Origin: an uncultured Prevotellaceae bacterium
GTDB lineage: Bacteria; Bacteroidota; Bacteroidia; Bacteroidales; Bacteroidaceae
Assembly: GCA_947167935.1 (NCBI GenBank)
Contig: CAMVJU010000001.1
Coordinates: forward strand, 1 to 64,000
Reading direction: 5' to 3'
DNA length: 64,000 nucleotides
Shown: positions 14,864 through 24,430 of the stretch, piece after piece
How positions within the stretch are numbered: position 1 is the first letter of the stretch
Layout of the letters: each line of letters opens with the position of its first letter
Position numbers and translations under genes: made by a program
Notes under the pieces: model-generated
What the model saw: the letters and a program-made list of their open reading frames with translations, nothing else
Told to the model about the DNA's origin: nothing
Databases searched by the model: none

Positions 14864-16242
14864 TATTTAAATGCATAGCGGAAACCGTTGATGCGGTTCC
14901 AGGCACCACGGGTAAAGTCGGGGATGGCCACAGGGGCTGAGTTGTTCTCCATCGAGATGCGCGTCAGCTCGCCTAAGCAGCACCACTCGGCCATATCGTA
15001 GACGTCCATGTCGAGGGGCAGGCCGTTCTGCAGACAGTAGATGAGGCGGTAGTCCATGATGAAGTCCATGCCGCCGTGGCCGCCTACCTTCTTGGCTGTC
15101 TCCTCCAGCTCTTTGACGAAAGACGGCAGATACTTGTGCAGCATCTCCTGACAGAGGGCAGGGGGTAGGGGAGCGTGGGCGTTCAGGTTCTCATGGTCAG
15201 GCACATCGTCGTTGCTGAGCATCTCCTGACGGAAGAGCAGTTGGTTGACGGGATACTTGCTGGCGTAGCCATCGCTGCCTACAATCTGGTACATACGGCT
15301 GTAGGGACGCGGCGTGAGCACATCATGCTGGATGAGCATGGTCTTGCCGTTGACGGTGCGAATAAGCGTTGACGTTTGGTCGCCGTTTTGGAAGTCGGGA
15401 CAGTCCTTGCCCGTCACCTTCTTCACCACCTTCGGTCCGTTATAGGGTTTGGTGTCCATTGCCACGAGATAGTCCATGCGGTCGCCGCGGTGGATGTTCA
15501 GCACCTGACAGTCGGGACCGATGCCGTGCGTGGGATAGACATCGCCGCGATACTTGGCGTTGAAGTCGAGTCGCCAGTTGTTCCAGTAAGCTGTCCAGAA
15601 GTCGTCAAGGTTGTGCAGATAGGAACCCTCCACATGGAGCACCTCACCGAAGAGTCCCTGCTGTGCCATGTTCAGTGCGGCGAGCTCGAAGAAGTCGTAA
15701 ACGCAGTTCTCGAGCATCATACAATGCTTGCGGGTGCGCTCCGAGGTGTTGATGAGCTGCCATATCTCCTCCATGTTTGTGGCAGCGGGCACCTCAATAG
15801 CCACATGCTTGCCATGCTCCATTGCATAGAGGGCCAAGGGCACGTGATGTACCCAGTCGGTGGCGATGTAGATGAGGTCAATGTCGTTGCGGTCGCACAT
15901 CTTCTTATAGGCCTCAGTCGAGCCGCTGTAGGCAGTGGCACGTGGACGGCCATGCTTCTCCAGGATTTTTTGGCATGCCTCCACACGATCGGGCTCCACA
16001 TCGCAGAGACCCTTTACGTCGGTACCCTCAATCTGGGCAAAGCGCTCTACGGCACCAGGGCCACGCATACCCAAGCCAATAAATCCCACACGCACCACCT
16101 TCATGGGCGGAGCGGTAAGACCAAGGACGTCCTGCTGTCCTGCGGAACGTTCAGGAACGATAGTCTGTATCGGCTGCACCTGCTGTGCAGAAACACTCAG
16201 GGCGAAAACCGTCCCAAGAATAATGGTTAGTAGTTTGTTCAT
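14863..16242 (-). CDS. GH109-type NAD-dependent glycosidase (alpha-N-acetylgalactosaminidase-like)
   Basis: A 459-residue Gfo/Idh/MocA-fold protein with a signal peptide (MNKLLTIILGTVFALSVSAQ). The Rossmann start VGFIGLGMRGPGA, HVAIEVP and the GH109 marker YPTHGIGPD are all present. Family members cleave terminal alpha-GalNAc from glycans by an NAD-dependent elimination mechanism and are exported with bound cofactor. It is translationally coupled to the kinase gene, which fits host-mucin or other GalNAc glycan salvage. A plain oxidoreductase is possible, but the signal peptide and THGIGP motif favour GH109. Confidence 0.85.
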   Translation of the reverse strand: MNKLLTIILGTVFALSVSAQQVQPIQTIVPERSAGQQDVLGLTAPPMKVVRVGFIGLGMRGPGAVERFAQIEGTDVKGLCDVEPDRVEACQKILEKHGRPRATAYSGSTEAYKKMCDRNDIDLIYIATDWVHHVPLALYAMEHGKHVAIEVPAATNMEEIWQLINTSERTRKHCMMLENCVYDFFELAALNMAQQGLFGEVLHVEGSYLHNLDDFWTAYWNNWRLDFNAKYRGDVYPTHGIGPDCQVLNIHRGDRMDYLVAMDTKPYNGPKVVKKVTGKDCPDFQNGDQTSTLIRTVNGKTMLIQHDVLTPRPYSRMYQIVGSDGYASKYPVNQLLFRQEMLSNDDVPDHENLNAHAPLPPALCQEMLHKYLPSFVKELEETAKKVGGHGGMDFIMDYRLIYCLQNGLPLDMDVYDMAEWCCLGELTRISMENNSAPVAIPDFTRGAWNRINGFRYAFK

Positions 16243-16269
16243 AGTAAAAGGTGTTGTTTTGGGTGTCAG

Positions 16270-17118
16270 TTAGCAAGCCTTGAAACTCATGTCGAGGCCC
16301 TTCACGCTATGCGTCAGTGCACCGACGGAGATAAAGTCGACACCCTGCTCGGCATAGGGACGGATGGTGTCGAAGGTAATGCCGCCGCTCGATTCCGTCT
16401 CGTAGCGGTGGGCAATGATATCGACGGCCTTCTTCGTGTCGGGCACAGAGAAGTTATCGAGCATAATACGGTCTACGCCACCGTGGTCGAGCACCTGCTG
16501 CAGCTCGTCGAAATTGCGTACCTCAATCTCAATCTTCAGGTCGAGACCCTTCTCCTTCAGGTAGGCGTGACAGCGGTCGATGGCGTTGACGATACCTCCG
16601 GCGAAATCGACATGGTTGTCCTTCAGCAGGATCATATCGAAGAGTCCGATTCGGTGGTTGCAGCCGCCGCCAATCTTCACGGCCTGTTTCTCCAGGATGC
16701 GCATACCAGGTGTAGTTTTGCGGGTGTCGAGCACGCGGGTGCCCGTTCCTTCAAGACGCTCCACATAGCGTGCCGTCATCGTGGCGATGCCGCTCATACG
16801 CTGCATGATGTTCAGCATGAGACGCTCTGTTTGCAGGAGCGAGCGCACCCGGCCTGTCACAATCATGGCGATGTCGCCTTTCTTTACTTTCGTGCCGTCC
16901 TGCATCAGCACCTCCACCTGCATCTCAGGGTCGAAACGACGGAATACTTCCTTGGCTATCTCGACGCCAGCCAGGATGCCGTCCTCCTTAATGAGCAGAT
17001 GAGATTTGCCCATGGCGTCCTCAGGAATGCAGCATAAAGTGGTATGGTCACCGTCGCCGATGTCCTCGGCAAACGACAAATCGATCAATCTGTCGACTAA
17101 TTCTTCTGTACTCAGCAT
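16270..17118 (-). CDS. nadC: Nicotinate-nucleotide pyrophosphorylase (quinolinate phosphoribosyltransferase)
   Basis: A 282-residue cytoplasmic enzyme that converts quinolinate and PRPP to nicotinate mononucleotide in de novo NAD synthesis. The family pattern RKTTPGMRILEKQAVKIGGG, followed by NHRIGLFDMILLKDNH (the substrate-binding core), is intact, as is ITFDTIRPYAEQGVDFIS near the end. It sits in the middle of a reverse-strand operon with gaps of 26-27 bp on either side. No nadA or nadB is in the window. An NAD-making enzyme next to an NAD-dependent glycosidase may be chance. Confidence 0.93.
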   Translation of the reverse strand: MLSTEELVDRLIDLSFAEDIGDGDHTTLCCIPEDAMGKSHLLIKEDGILAGVEIAKEVFRRFDPEMQVEVLMQDGTKVKKGDIAMIVTGRVRSLLQTERLMLNIMQRMSGIATMTARYVERLEGTGTRVLDTRKTTPGMRILEKQAVKIGGGCNHRIGLFDMILLKDNHVDFAGGIVNAIDRCHAYLKEKGLDLKIEIEVRNFDELQQVLDHGGVDRIMLDNFSVPDTKKAVDIIAHRYETESSGGITFDTIRPYAEQGVDFISVGALTHSVKGLDMSFKAC

Positions 17119-17144
17119 AATGGTTTTAGCTATTGGTTTTTGCT

Positions 17145-17663
17145 TTACTCGAAATAGATGCCAAAGCCGATGCGGAATCCGAAGCCAGAGTAGTCACCGT
17201 GGTTTTTCAGGCTCTGGTTGTAGTAAAGCTCTGGCTCAATGGTAACGGTGCGGTTGAGGAAGAAGGCGTAGCCCAGATTGATGGTAGGCATCAGGTCGTC
17301 ATAGTCGTGCATCTTGTGCACGTAGTTGGCGCCGAGACCTACGTAGAGACCATTCTGCTCGATGTAGTAGCGAAGGCCTGCTCCAGCCGTAAAGGCGTTG
17401 TGAGCCTTCTGATGCCAGTCATAGCCGGCCTGTGCGGTCACCATCCAGTTGTCCTGGAAAAGATAGCCACCCTTTAACGATGCGTCGAGGTTCCACTTCT
17501 CCATGTCGTTGAAACTCAGGTCGAGTCCCGAGAAGCCTGTAGCTACATAGAACTTTCCTTCGCCGAAGGGCGGACGGTCCTGATAGGGCTTGTTGGTGTA
17601 GGTCTGAGCGTTAGCTGCCAATGCGCAAATGGCGCAGAGCAGTGAGAGAAACATTTTCTTCAT
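17145..17663 (-). CDS. Small outer-membrane beta-barrel protein
   Basis: A 172-residue protein with a signal peptide (MKKMFLSLLCAICALAANAQ) and alternating amphipathic strands (FYVATGFSGLDLSF, GGYLFQDNWMVTAQAGYDW, GLYVGLGANYVHK) ending in RIGFGIYFE with a C-terminal aromatic. The size fits an eight-stranded OmpW/OmpX-type barrel. No specific function can be read. It lies 43 bp after cstA and 26 bp before nadC in the same operon, and the gap to cstA holds a TTTATTG heptamer run. Confidence 0.75.
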   Translation of the reverse strand: MKKMFLSLLCAICALAANAQTYTNKPYQDRPPFGEGKFYVATGFSGLDLSFNDMEKWNLDASLKGGYLFQDNWMVTAQAGYDWHQKAHNAFTAGAGLRYYIEQNGLYVGLGANYVHKMHDYDDLMPTINLGYAFFLNRTVTIEPELYYNQSLKNHGDYSGFGFRIGFGIYFE

Positions 17664-17706
17664 AGCTGTATTTGTTTAGTGTTTATTGTTTAATGCTTAG
17701 TAATGT

Positions 17707-19164
17707 TCATTGTTTATTATTTCTGTACCATAGGCAGAACCACAGGGCAGCGATGACAAAGGCGATACCTGCGATGATCCAACTCCACAGCGTATCAAGA
17801 CTGAACAGCTGTTGTGTGATGAGGTAGGTGGAGCACACCACAGTCATAAACAGTGCGGGGACAAGCGTGATGACATACGGTTTCTTTTGCTGCACCAGAT
17901 AAACGGTGATGGCCCAGAGCATAAAGACAGACAGCGTCTGGTTGCTCCAACCGAACCAGCTCCATATCATGTTAAAACCTTCTTTGTCGCCCATCTGCCA
18001 AACGAGCAGCGCCATGACGGCAGCAAACAGGGGAATGCAGATATAGAGGCGCTTGCGGATGGTGCGTTGCTCAAGATGTACGAAGTCGGCAATGATGAGG
18101 CGTGCCGAGCGCAAAGCAGTGTCGCCGCTGGTGATGGGGGCTGCCACCACGCCCAGCAAGGCAAGGATGCCACCAAAGGTGAGCAGCCAGTCCTTGCTAA
18201 TGAGAGTGACGACAGAAGGTGCGTCGGCCACAGCGGCTGCGCCACCAGCTATCTGCTCATAGCCCGGTGTGGGCTGGTTGTAGAAGAAGAACATGGCCAC
18301 AGTAGCCCAGATGAGTGCCACGATACCCTCGGTAATCATAGCACCGTAGAAAATGGGGCGTCCCTGCCGTTCACTCTTCATGCAGCGTGCCATTAAGGGA
18401 CTTTGTGTGGCATGGAAACCGCTGATAGCTCCGCAGGCAATGGTGATAAATAGGCATGGGAATATACTCTTTGGCGTCAGTGCCTCGCCGGGCAGACCCT
18501 CCCACAACTCAGGAATAGCCGGCCATTTCACGAACAGCATCACCAACAACGCTCCTGCCATGAACAACAGTGAGAAAGCAAACAACGGGTAGACTCGACC
18601 AATGATCTTGTCGATGGGCATCAGCGTGGCTATCAGATAATAGATGAAGATGACCACAATCCAAAATGTGTACTGTCCCAGGCTCTCAGTGGCGAAGGAT
18701 GGCTCCCACATATCACCCAAGATCTTGGCAGGACTGAACACAAACACCGCACCCACCATCATCAGCAGGAACACCGAGAACACCAGCATCACCTGTTTTG
18801 TCGTCTTGCCTAAGAAACGACCGATAATTTCCGGCTGGTTGATGCCGCCATTGCGCACACTGAGCATGCCGCTAAGGTAGTCGTGCGTAGCACCGGCGAA
18901 GATGCAGCCGAGTACTATCCACAGGTAGGCGGCTGGACCAAACTTCGCACCCATGATAGCACCGAAGATGGGACCAGTGCCGGCAATGTTCAGAAACTGA
19001 ATCATGAAAATCTTCCAACCGGGCAGTACCATAAAGTCCACACCGTCGGCCTTTGCCACAGCAGGTGTAGGTCTGTCGTCAGGCCCAAACACACGCTCCA
19101 CGAAACGGCCATAAAGGAAATAACCCAAGACAAGAGCCAACAGGCTTACTGCAAAAGTAATCAT
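17707..19164 (-). CDS. cstA: Carbon starvation protein CstA family transporter
   Basis: A 485-residue multi-spanning inner-membrane protein (about 13 hydrophobic segments) of the CstA family, known as peptide or pyruvate importers. Family landmarks include GPIFGAIMGAKFGP, GATHDYLSG and the HATQSP motif. It is the short form common in Bacteroidetes, lacking the C-terminal extension of the 701-residue E. coli protein. First gene of the operon running to the GalNAc-kinase-like gene, with a -7 promoter at 19205-19212 and a secA terminator just upstream. Confidence 0.9.
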   Translation of the reverse strand: MITFAVSLLALVLGYFLYGRFVERVFGPDDRPTPAVAKADGVDFMVLPGWKIFMIQFLNIAGTGPIFGAIMGAKFGPAAYLWIVLGCIFAGATHDYLSGMLSVRNGGINQPEIIGRFLGKTTKQVMLVFSVFLLMMVGAVFVFSPAKILGDMWEPSFATESLGQYTFWIVVIFIYYLIATLMPIDKIIGRVYPLFAFSLLFMAGALLVMLFVKWPAIPELWEGLPGEALTPKSIFPCLFITIACGAISGFHATQSPLMARCMKSERQGRPIFYGAMITEGIVALIWATVAMFFFYNQPTPGYEQIAGGAAAVADAPSVVTLISKDWLLTFGGILALLGVVAAPITSGDTALRSARLIIADFVHLEQRTIRKRLYICIPLFAAVMALLVWQMGDKEGFNMIWSWFGWSNQTLSVFMLWAITVYLVQQKKPYVITLVPALFMTVVCSTYLITQQLFSLDTLWSWIIAGIAFVIAALWFCLWYRNNKQ

Positions 19165-19204
19165 ACTTTTCTACTTATATTTTCAAAAAAATACTTTACG
19201 ACTG

Positions 19205-19212
19205 CAAAGATA
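19205..19212 (-). promoter_or_regulatory. -7 element of the cstA operon
   Basis: Reverse-strand TATCTTTG about 41 bp upstream of the cstA start. No TTTG is evident at the right spacing. Confidence 0.55.
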
Positions 19213-19259
19213 CAACTTTATTTGATATAATCTGCGTTCAGCTGGGAAAAAAATCTTAA

Positions 19260-19300
19260 AAGAAAAGCATATCGCTGCAGAGTAGCAACGATATGCCTTT
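19260..19300 (-). terminator. Terminator of secA
   Basis: GCATATCG (19267-19274) pairs with CGATATGC (19289-19296). On the reverse strand it is followed by TTTTCTTTT. It lies just past the secA stop. Confidence 0.8.
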
Positions 19301-19316
19301 CTTTTTGGTCTATGCA

Positions 19317-22300
19317 TCAGACGATGCCGCGCCCGTGACAGTTCTTGAACTTCTTGCCGCTGCCACAGGGACAGGGGTCGTTGCGACCGGGCAGCTTGTC
19401 CTTGATGATAGGATTGCGAGGCTGCTGGGCACGGGTGTCGTGCTGGGCGGCAGCACGCTGGTTCTGGTCGACAAGCGGCTCCTGATCGGCCGACTGCTTG
19501 TTCTCGGTGTAGCCGCGACGGTCGGTGTGCTGCTCGGGAGCGGCCTCCTGCACCTGCTGATTCTGCATCTCAGGAATCTGGGCACGGGTGAGGATGGTGA
19601 CCTGACGGTTGAACATCTCGTTCACCATGTTGTCGAACAGCTTGGCGCTCTCTAACTTGAAGATGAGCAACGGGTCTTTCTGCTCGTAGCTGGCGTTCTG
19701 CACGGAGTGCTTCAACTCGTCCAGCTCGCGCAGGTTCTCCTTCCAGGCCTCGTCGATGATGTGCAGCAGCATCTGCTTCTCAAACTCCTTCACCACGCTC
19801 TTGCACTCCGTCTCGTAGGCTTCCTTCAGGTTGCAGGCGATGTTGTAGGTGCGGCGGCCATCGGTGATGGGCACGAGGATGCGCTCATACATGTGGCCCT
19901 GATTCTCATAGACATTCTTGATGATGGGCATGGCCACCTCGCGGATGCGGTCGCAACGGCGGTTGAAGTGTGCGAGCACCTCCTGGAAGGCGTTCTCGGC
20001 TATCTCGTCGCGACGGCGCATGTCGAGGAAGTCCTCCTCAGTGAAGGGCACCTCCATGCCGAAGAGGCGGATGAACTCTTCCTTGCAGCCGATGTAGTCG
20101 TTGCGCTCGATGGTGGTGCTGACGCGGTCCCACAGCGTGTTGGCGATATCCATGCCGATGCGCTCACCCATCAGGGCGTGGCGGCGCTTCTCGTAGATGA
20201 CGGTACGCTGCTTGTTCATCACGTCGTCGTATTCCAACAGGCGCTTACGTACGCCGAAGTGGTTCTCCTCCACCTTCTTCTGGGCACGCTCGATGCTATT
20301 GCTGATCATTGAGCTCTCAATCATATCGCCCTCCTTGAATCCGAGGCGGTCCATCACACGGGCTATGCGCTCGGAGGCGAACAGACGCATGAGCTTATCC
20401 TCCAGAGAGACGAAGAATACTGACGAACCCGGGTCGCCCTGACGTCCGGAACGACCACGCAGCTGGCGGTCGACGCGGCGGCTCTCATGGCGCTCTGTGC
20501 CGATGATGGCAAGACCGCCAGCGGCTTTCACTTCCGGTGAAAGCTTAATATCAGTACCACGACCAGCCATGTTGGTGGCGATGGTCACAGCACCCTTGCC
20601 GTTGCTGTCCTGCTGACCGGCCAGTGCCACGATGTCGGCTTCCTTCTGGTGCAGCTTGGCGTTCAGCACCTGGTGGGGAATACCCTCGCGCTGGCCTGTC
20701 TCAGGATTGACATACATAGAGAGCATACGGCTGAGCAGTTCGGAAATCTCCACCGATGTGGTACCAATTAGCGTCGGGCGGCCGGCGTTGCGCATCTTCA
20801 CCACCTCGGCAATGACGGCACGGTATTTCTCGCGTTGCGTTTTGTAGACGCGGTCGTCCATATCGTTGCGGATGACAGGACGGTTGGTGGGAATCTCCAC
20901 CACGTCAAGCTTGTAGATGTCCCAGAACTCACCAGCCTCTGTGATAGCGGTACCTGTCATACCTGCCAGCTTGTGGTACATGCGGAAATAGTTCTGCAGG
21001 GTAATGGTGGCAAAGGTCTGCGTAGCAGCCTCAACCTTGACGTGCTCTTTTGCCTCGACAGCCTGGTGCAGTCCATCGCTCCAGCGGCGGCCCTCCATGA
21101 TACGGCCTGTCTGCTCGTCCACGATTTTTACCTCGCCATCTATGACCACGTACTCGTCGTCCTTGTTGAACATACAGTAGGCCTTGAGCAGCTGCTGCAG
21201 GGTGTGCACGCGCTCGCTCTGCACGGCGTAGTGGGCCATCAGCTCGTCCTTCTTGTTCACGCGCTCCTCGTCAGTGAGACCTGTCTCAGCCTCCAAAGCT
21301 GACAGCTGTGCGGCGATGTCGGGCAGAATGAAGAGATTGGGATCGTCGACCTGCTTGGCCAGCCATGCCGTTCCCTTGTCGGTGAGGTCGCAGGAGTTCA
21401 ATTTCTCGTCGACGACGAAATAAAGGGGCTCAACAGCCTCGGGCATACGGCGGTTGTTGTTCTCCATGTAGGTTTCCTCCGTCTTCAACATACCGGCCTT
21501 GATACCCTCTTCCGAGAGGTACTTGATGAGCGGCTTGTTCTTCGGCAAGGCCTTGTGCGAGCGGAACAGCGAGAGGAAGCCCTCTTCGAGCAGCTTCTTG
21601 TCGTCGTTCTGTTGTCCGGCAGTAATCTTCTGCTTGGCATCAGCCAGGTATTGTGTGGCCAGCTGGCGCTGAACGCCCACAATCTTTTCAACCAACGGCT
21701 GGTATTCCTCAAACATCTGTACCTCGCCTTTGGGCACAGGTCCGCTGATGATAAGAGGGGTACGGGCGTCATCAATCAACACGGAGTCAACCTCGTCGAC
21801 GATGGCGTAGTTGTGGGCACGCTGTACGAGATCGGCAGGCGATGTGGCCATGTTATCACGCAGATAGTCGAAACCGAACTCGTTGTTCGTACCAAAAGTA
21901 ATATCGGCCTGATAGGCATTGCGGCGCTCAGGCGAGTTGGGCTTGTGCTTGTCGATGCAGTCGACGCTGAGTCCGTGGAACATGTAGAGCGGTCCCATCC
22001 ACTCAGAGTCACGCTTGGCCAGATAGTCGTTGACGGTAACGACGTGGACGCCGTTGCCCGTGAGGGCGTTGAGGAAGACAGGCAATGTAGCCACCAGCGT
22101 CTTACCTTCACCCGTAGCCATCTCAGCAATCTTACCCTGATGGAGCACGACGCCGCCGAAGAGCTGTACGTCGTAGTGAATCATCTCCCACTTCAGGTCA
22201 TTGCCACCGGCAGTCCAGTGGTTGTGGTAGATAGCCTTGTCGCCGTCGATGGTGATAAAGTCCTTCTTCGGGTCGCCGGCAAGCTCACGGTCGAAATCGG

Positions 22301-22694
22301 TGGCCGTGACGACGGTCTCCTCGTTCTCGGCGAAGCGCTTGGCCGTCTCCTTCACGATGGCGAAGACCTCAGGCATCACCTCGTTGAGGGCTTCTTCGTA
22401 TTTGTCGAGAGCCACCTTCTCGAGCTTGTCCACCTTGGCAAAGATGTCGGCACGCTCGTCCAAGGGTGTATTCTCGATGGTGGCCTTCAGCTTCTCTATC
22501 TCAGCTTTCTGCTCAGTGGCTGCGGCCTGCACCTGTTTCCTAATTTCCTGAGTGCGGGCACGCAGTGCATCGTTGTCGAGCACCTCTATCTTTGGCGTCT
22601 GTGCCTTAACCTTCTCCACGAAAGGCTGTATGAGTTTCATGTCGCGCGATGATTTGTCGCCGAACAGTGACTTAAGAATATTGGTGAAATTCAT
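19317..22694 (-). CDS. secA: Protein translocase ATPase SecA
   Basis: The motor of Sec export, 1125 residues in the long Bacteroidetes form. I chose the ATG at 22694 ([12 protein letters not shown]); a longer frame to 22820 reads through the promoter and simple repeats. Walker A is GEGKT (195-199) in [19 protein letters not shown] (Walker B), the helicase motif GRGTDIKL and [12 protein letters not shown] follow. The C-terminus carries the zinc-binding [14 protein letters not shown] after a Gln/Ala-rich linker. A terminator follows, and the upstream region has a -7 element plus two heptamer runs. Confidence 0.97.
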   Translation of the reverse strand: MNFTNILKSLFGDKSSRDMKLIQPFVEKVKAQTPKIEVLDNDALRARTQEIRKQVQAAATEQKAEIEKLKATIENTPLDERADIFAKVDKLEKVALDKYEEALNEVMPEVFAIVKETAKRFAENEETVVTATDFDRELAGDPKKDFITIDGDKAIYHNHWTAGGNDLKWEMIHYDVQLFGGVVLHQGKIAEMATGEGKTLVATLPVFLNALTGNGVHVVTVNDYLAKRDSEWMGPLYMFHGLSVDCIDKHKPNSPERRNAYQADITFGTNNEFGFDYLRDNMATSPADLVQRAHNYAIVDEVDSVLIDDARTPLIISGPVPKGEVQMFEEYQPLVEKIVGVQRQLATQYLADAKQKITAGQQNDDKKLLEEGFLSLFRSHKALPKNKPLIKYLSEEGIKAGMLKTEETYMENNNRRMPEAVEPLYFVVDEKLNSCDLTDKGTAWLAKQVDDPNLFILPDIAAQLSALEAETGLTDEERVNKKDELMAHYAVQSERVHTLQQLLKAYCMFNKDDEYVVIDGEVKIVDEQTGRIMEGRRWSDGLHQAVEAKEHVKVEAATQTFATITLQNYFRMYHKLAGMTGTAITEAGEFWDIYKLDVVEIPTNRPVIRNDMDDRVYKTQREKYRAVIAEVVKMRNAGRPTLIGTTSVEISELLSRMLSMYVNPETGQREGIPHQVLNAKLHQKEADIVALAGQQDSNGKGAVTIATNMAGRGTDIKLSPEVKAAGGLAIIGTERHESRRVDRQLRGRSGRQGDPGSSVFFVSLEDKLMRLFASERIARVMDRLGFKEGDMIESSMISNSIERAQKKVEENHFGVRKRLLEYDDVMNKQRTVIYEKRRHALMGERIGMDIANTLWDRVSTTIERNDYIGCKEEFIRLFGMEVPFTEEDFLDMRRRDEIAENAFQEVLAHFNRRCDRIREVAMPIIKNVYENQGHMYERILVPITDGRRTYNIACNLKEAYETECKSVVKEFEKQMLLHIIDEAWKENLRELDELKHSVQNASYEQKDPLLIFKLESAKLFDNMVNEMFNRQVTILTRAQIPEMQNQQVQEAAPEQHTDRRGYTENKQSADQEPLVDQNQRAAAQHDTRAQQPRNPIIKDKLPGRNDPCPCGSGKKFKNCHGRGIV

Positions 22695-22748
22695 TTTTTT
22701 ATATGTACAATTTGACAATTTGCAATTTACAATTTTTCTTAGCGGGTG

Positions 22749-22756
22749 CAAAGGTA
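22749..22756 (-). promoter_or_regulatory. -7 element of secA
   Basis: Reverse-strand TACCTTTG 55 bp upstream of the secA ATG. The leader is made partly of an ACAATTT heptamer run (22706-22736), and the -33 zone lies in an AATGAAG heptamer run (22764-22797). Confidence 0.6.
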
Positions 22757-22852
22757 CGAAAAGAAATGAAGAATGAAGAATGAAGAATGAAGAATTTGCT
22801 TCCGCCTTCACATTTTCCATTTAACCTTTTGACTTTTTAACCTTTTCCTTTC

Positions 22853-24430
22853 TCAGAACAAGGGCTCAGAGGAGCAGGCATTGGGCGCACGGATGCGAAT
22901 GGAACGTGCAATGGTGGGTGCGATGCGGTCGGTAGTGACAGGCGTAGTGATGCGCTCGGCTTGTGTTCCTGCACCGTAGATGATAATAGGAAATTGTGTG
23001 AAAGAGGCTGTTGAGACGTAGCTCTGCTGTGTGTCTTCATTGAGCACAGTCCAGCCAGGAGCAGCCTCGATGATGATGTCGCCACAGCGCTGCGGATGGA
23101 AGGCGTTGCGAATCTTTTCCATCTGCGGGTTTTGAGCGGTGAGCAGCTGCAGCGAAGTGTACACATTGCGCACGCCCTGCATCATCGCCACTAACTCCTG
23201 CGAGCGGCTGGTGGCCTCGTTGAGGCTAATCTTTTTCTTCTCCAACAACTTGTGGTTGAGGAAAATATGGTTCTTGTAGGTTGCCTCCACGTAGGCATCC
23301 TGTCCCCAGATACCTCCTAAGTACATGTTCAGCAGATGGGCCGTGCGTGTCATGTTCAGCGTGCCTGTAGGAATACGGAAGGCCAGATAGTCGGCAGGCT
23401 CCACATCGTTGTAGCCCGTAGAGGTAACAACATAAAGCACGTCGTTGACGCTGAAGTTGAGATCAATATAGGCCATCAGGCGCTGCAGCTCACGGTCGAG
23501 GCGCATATAGGTGTCCTGCAGCTCCATCTGACAGTCTGTCACACGTTGATGTCCATATGTGCCAGCATAATAGGTCAGACTCAGCAGGTCGGGCACCATG
23601 TCCTGACCCATGTTGGTGCTGGCGATACAGTGTACGGCCAGCTCAGTGACATCGGCGTTGACCAGCGCGCTCTCTTTGTAACTATTGAAACGATAGTCGC
23701 CTTTGAATTGATGGCGGAAGGGCTTGTTATCGCCAGTATAGAGGAAATAATTGTACGTACCTGTTACGTCGTAGAGCGGCTCCCACTGGGTGTTGGCAAT
23801 CTTTTGTGCAGGTGCATTCTTGTCGTTGTAGACCTTGAGCCATGAAGGTATCAGCTTCGTGTAATAAGTAGAGGTGCACCAGTCGCCGTAGACATTGTCA
23901 ATCCACAGCGCAGCATCGGCAGCGTGTCCGGCTGAGAGAACGGCGGCCTCGCGATAGGGAGCGATGGCATAGACAAGCGACTTGCCGCCTGTGGTTACCT
24001 TCAGCTCGTCGCCCAGCGTCGATGTAAGCAGACCGTCAGGCGATGTCATCTCATGTGTGAGTAGCCCGGCATAGCGGCTGTCGTCAACACAGCCCACGGG
24101 ACGCAGCGTCTCGCGGTTGAGCCACTGGTTGCCCACAATACTATTATAATAGGGAGTGGTACCCGTGCTCAGCGCAGCAATGGCTGAGGCCCTGTCGACG
24201 GGTGCAAAGGGATAAGAGGTGTTGACAAAGACTGTGCCGCTATTGAGCAGTCGCTTCAGGCCGCCCTCGCTGTAAAGTGGGGTAAAGGCTTCGAGATAGT
24301 CGGAGCGAAGCTGATCGATGGTAATGTTGATGACCAGTCGCGGTACGATGCGCGTCTGCTCCTGGGCTTGTGTGTCTGTCGTAAAGCCAAGGAGTGCCAG
24401 CAGCGTGATATAGAGATGTCTATTTGTCAT
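22853..24430 (-). CDS. Alkaline phosphatase/phosphodiesterase-family exported protein
   Basis: A 525-residue protein of the type I phosphodiesterase/alkaline phosphatase superfamily with a signal peptide (MTNRHLYITLLALLGF then TTDTQAQ). The first metal-binding Asp is in NITIDQLRSDYL. The segment VDRASAIAALSTGTTP aligns with the TCTGHAS..TGTTP segment of PafA-type phosphatases, with Ser in place of the Thr nucleophile. It probably acts in the periplasm on phosphate esters; the substrate is unknown. It overlaps the DUF4105 gene upstream by 11 bp, so the two are co-translated. Confidence 0.78.
   Translation of the reverse strand: MTNRHLYITLLALLGFTTDTQAQEQTRIVPRLVINITIDQLRSDYLEAFTPLYSEGGLKRLLNSGTVFVNTSYPFAPVDRASAIAALSTGTTPYYNSIVGNQWLNRETLRPVGCVDDSRYAGLLTHEMTSPDGLLTSTLGDELKVTTGGKSLVYAIAPYREAAVLSAGHAADAALWIDNVYGDWCTSTYYTKLIPSWLKVYNDKNAPAQKIANTQWEPLYDVTGTYNYFLYTGDNKPFRHQFKGDYRFNSYKESALVNADVTELAVHCIASTNMGQDMVPDLLSLTYYAGTYGHQRVTDCQMELQDTYMRLDRELQRLMAYIDLNFSVNDVLYVVTSTGYNDVEPADYLAFRIPTGTLNMTRTAHLLNMYLGGIWGQDAYVEATYKNHIFLNHKLLEKKKISLNEATSRSQELVAMMQGVRNVYTSLQLLTAQNPQMEKIRNAFHPQRCGDIIIEAAPGWTVLNEDTQQSYVSTASFTQFPIIIYGAGTQAERITTPVTTDRIAPTIARSIRIRAPNACSSEPLF

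Noticed and set aside
21555..22652. Forward frame of 365 codons opposite secA
   Set aside because: Antisense shadow. SecA motifs on the other strand are unambiguous.
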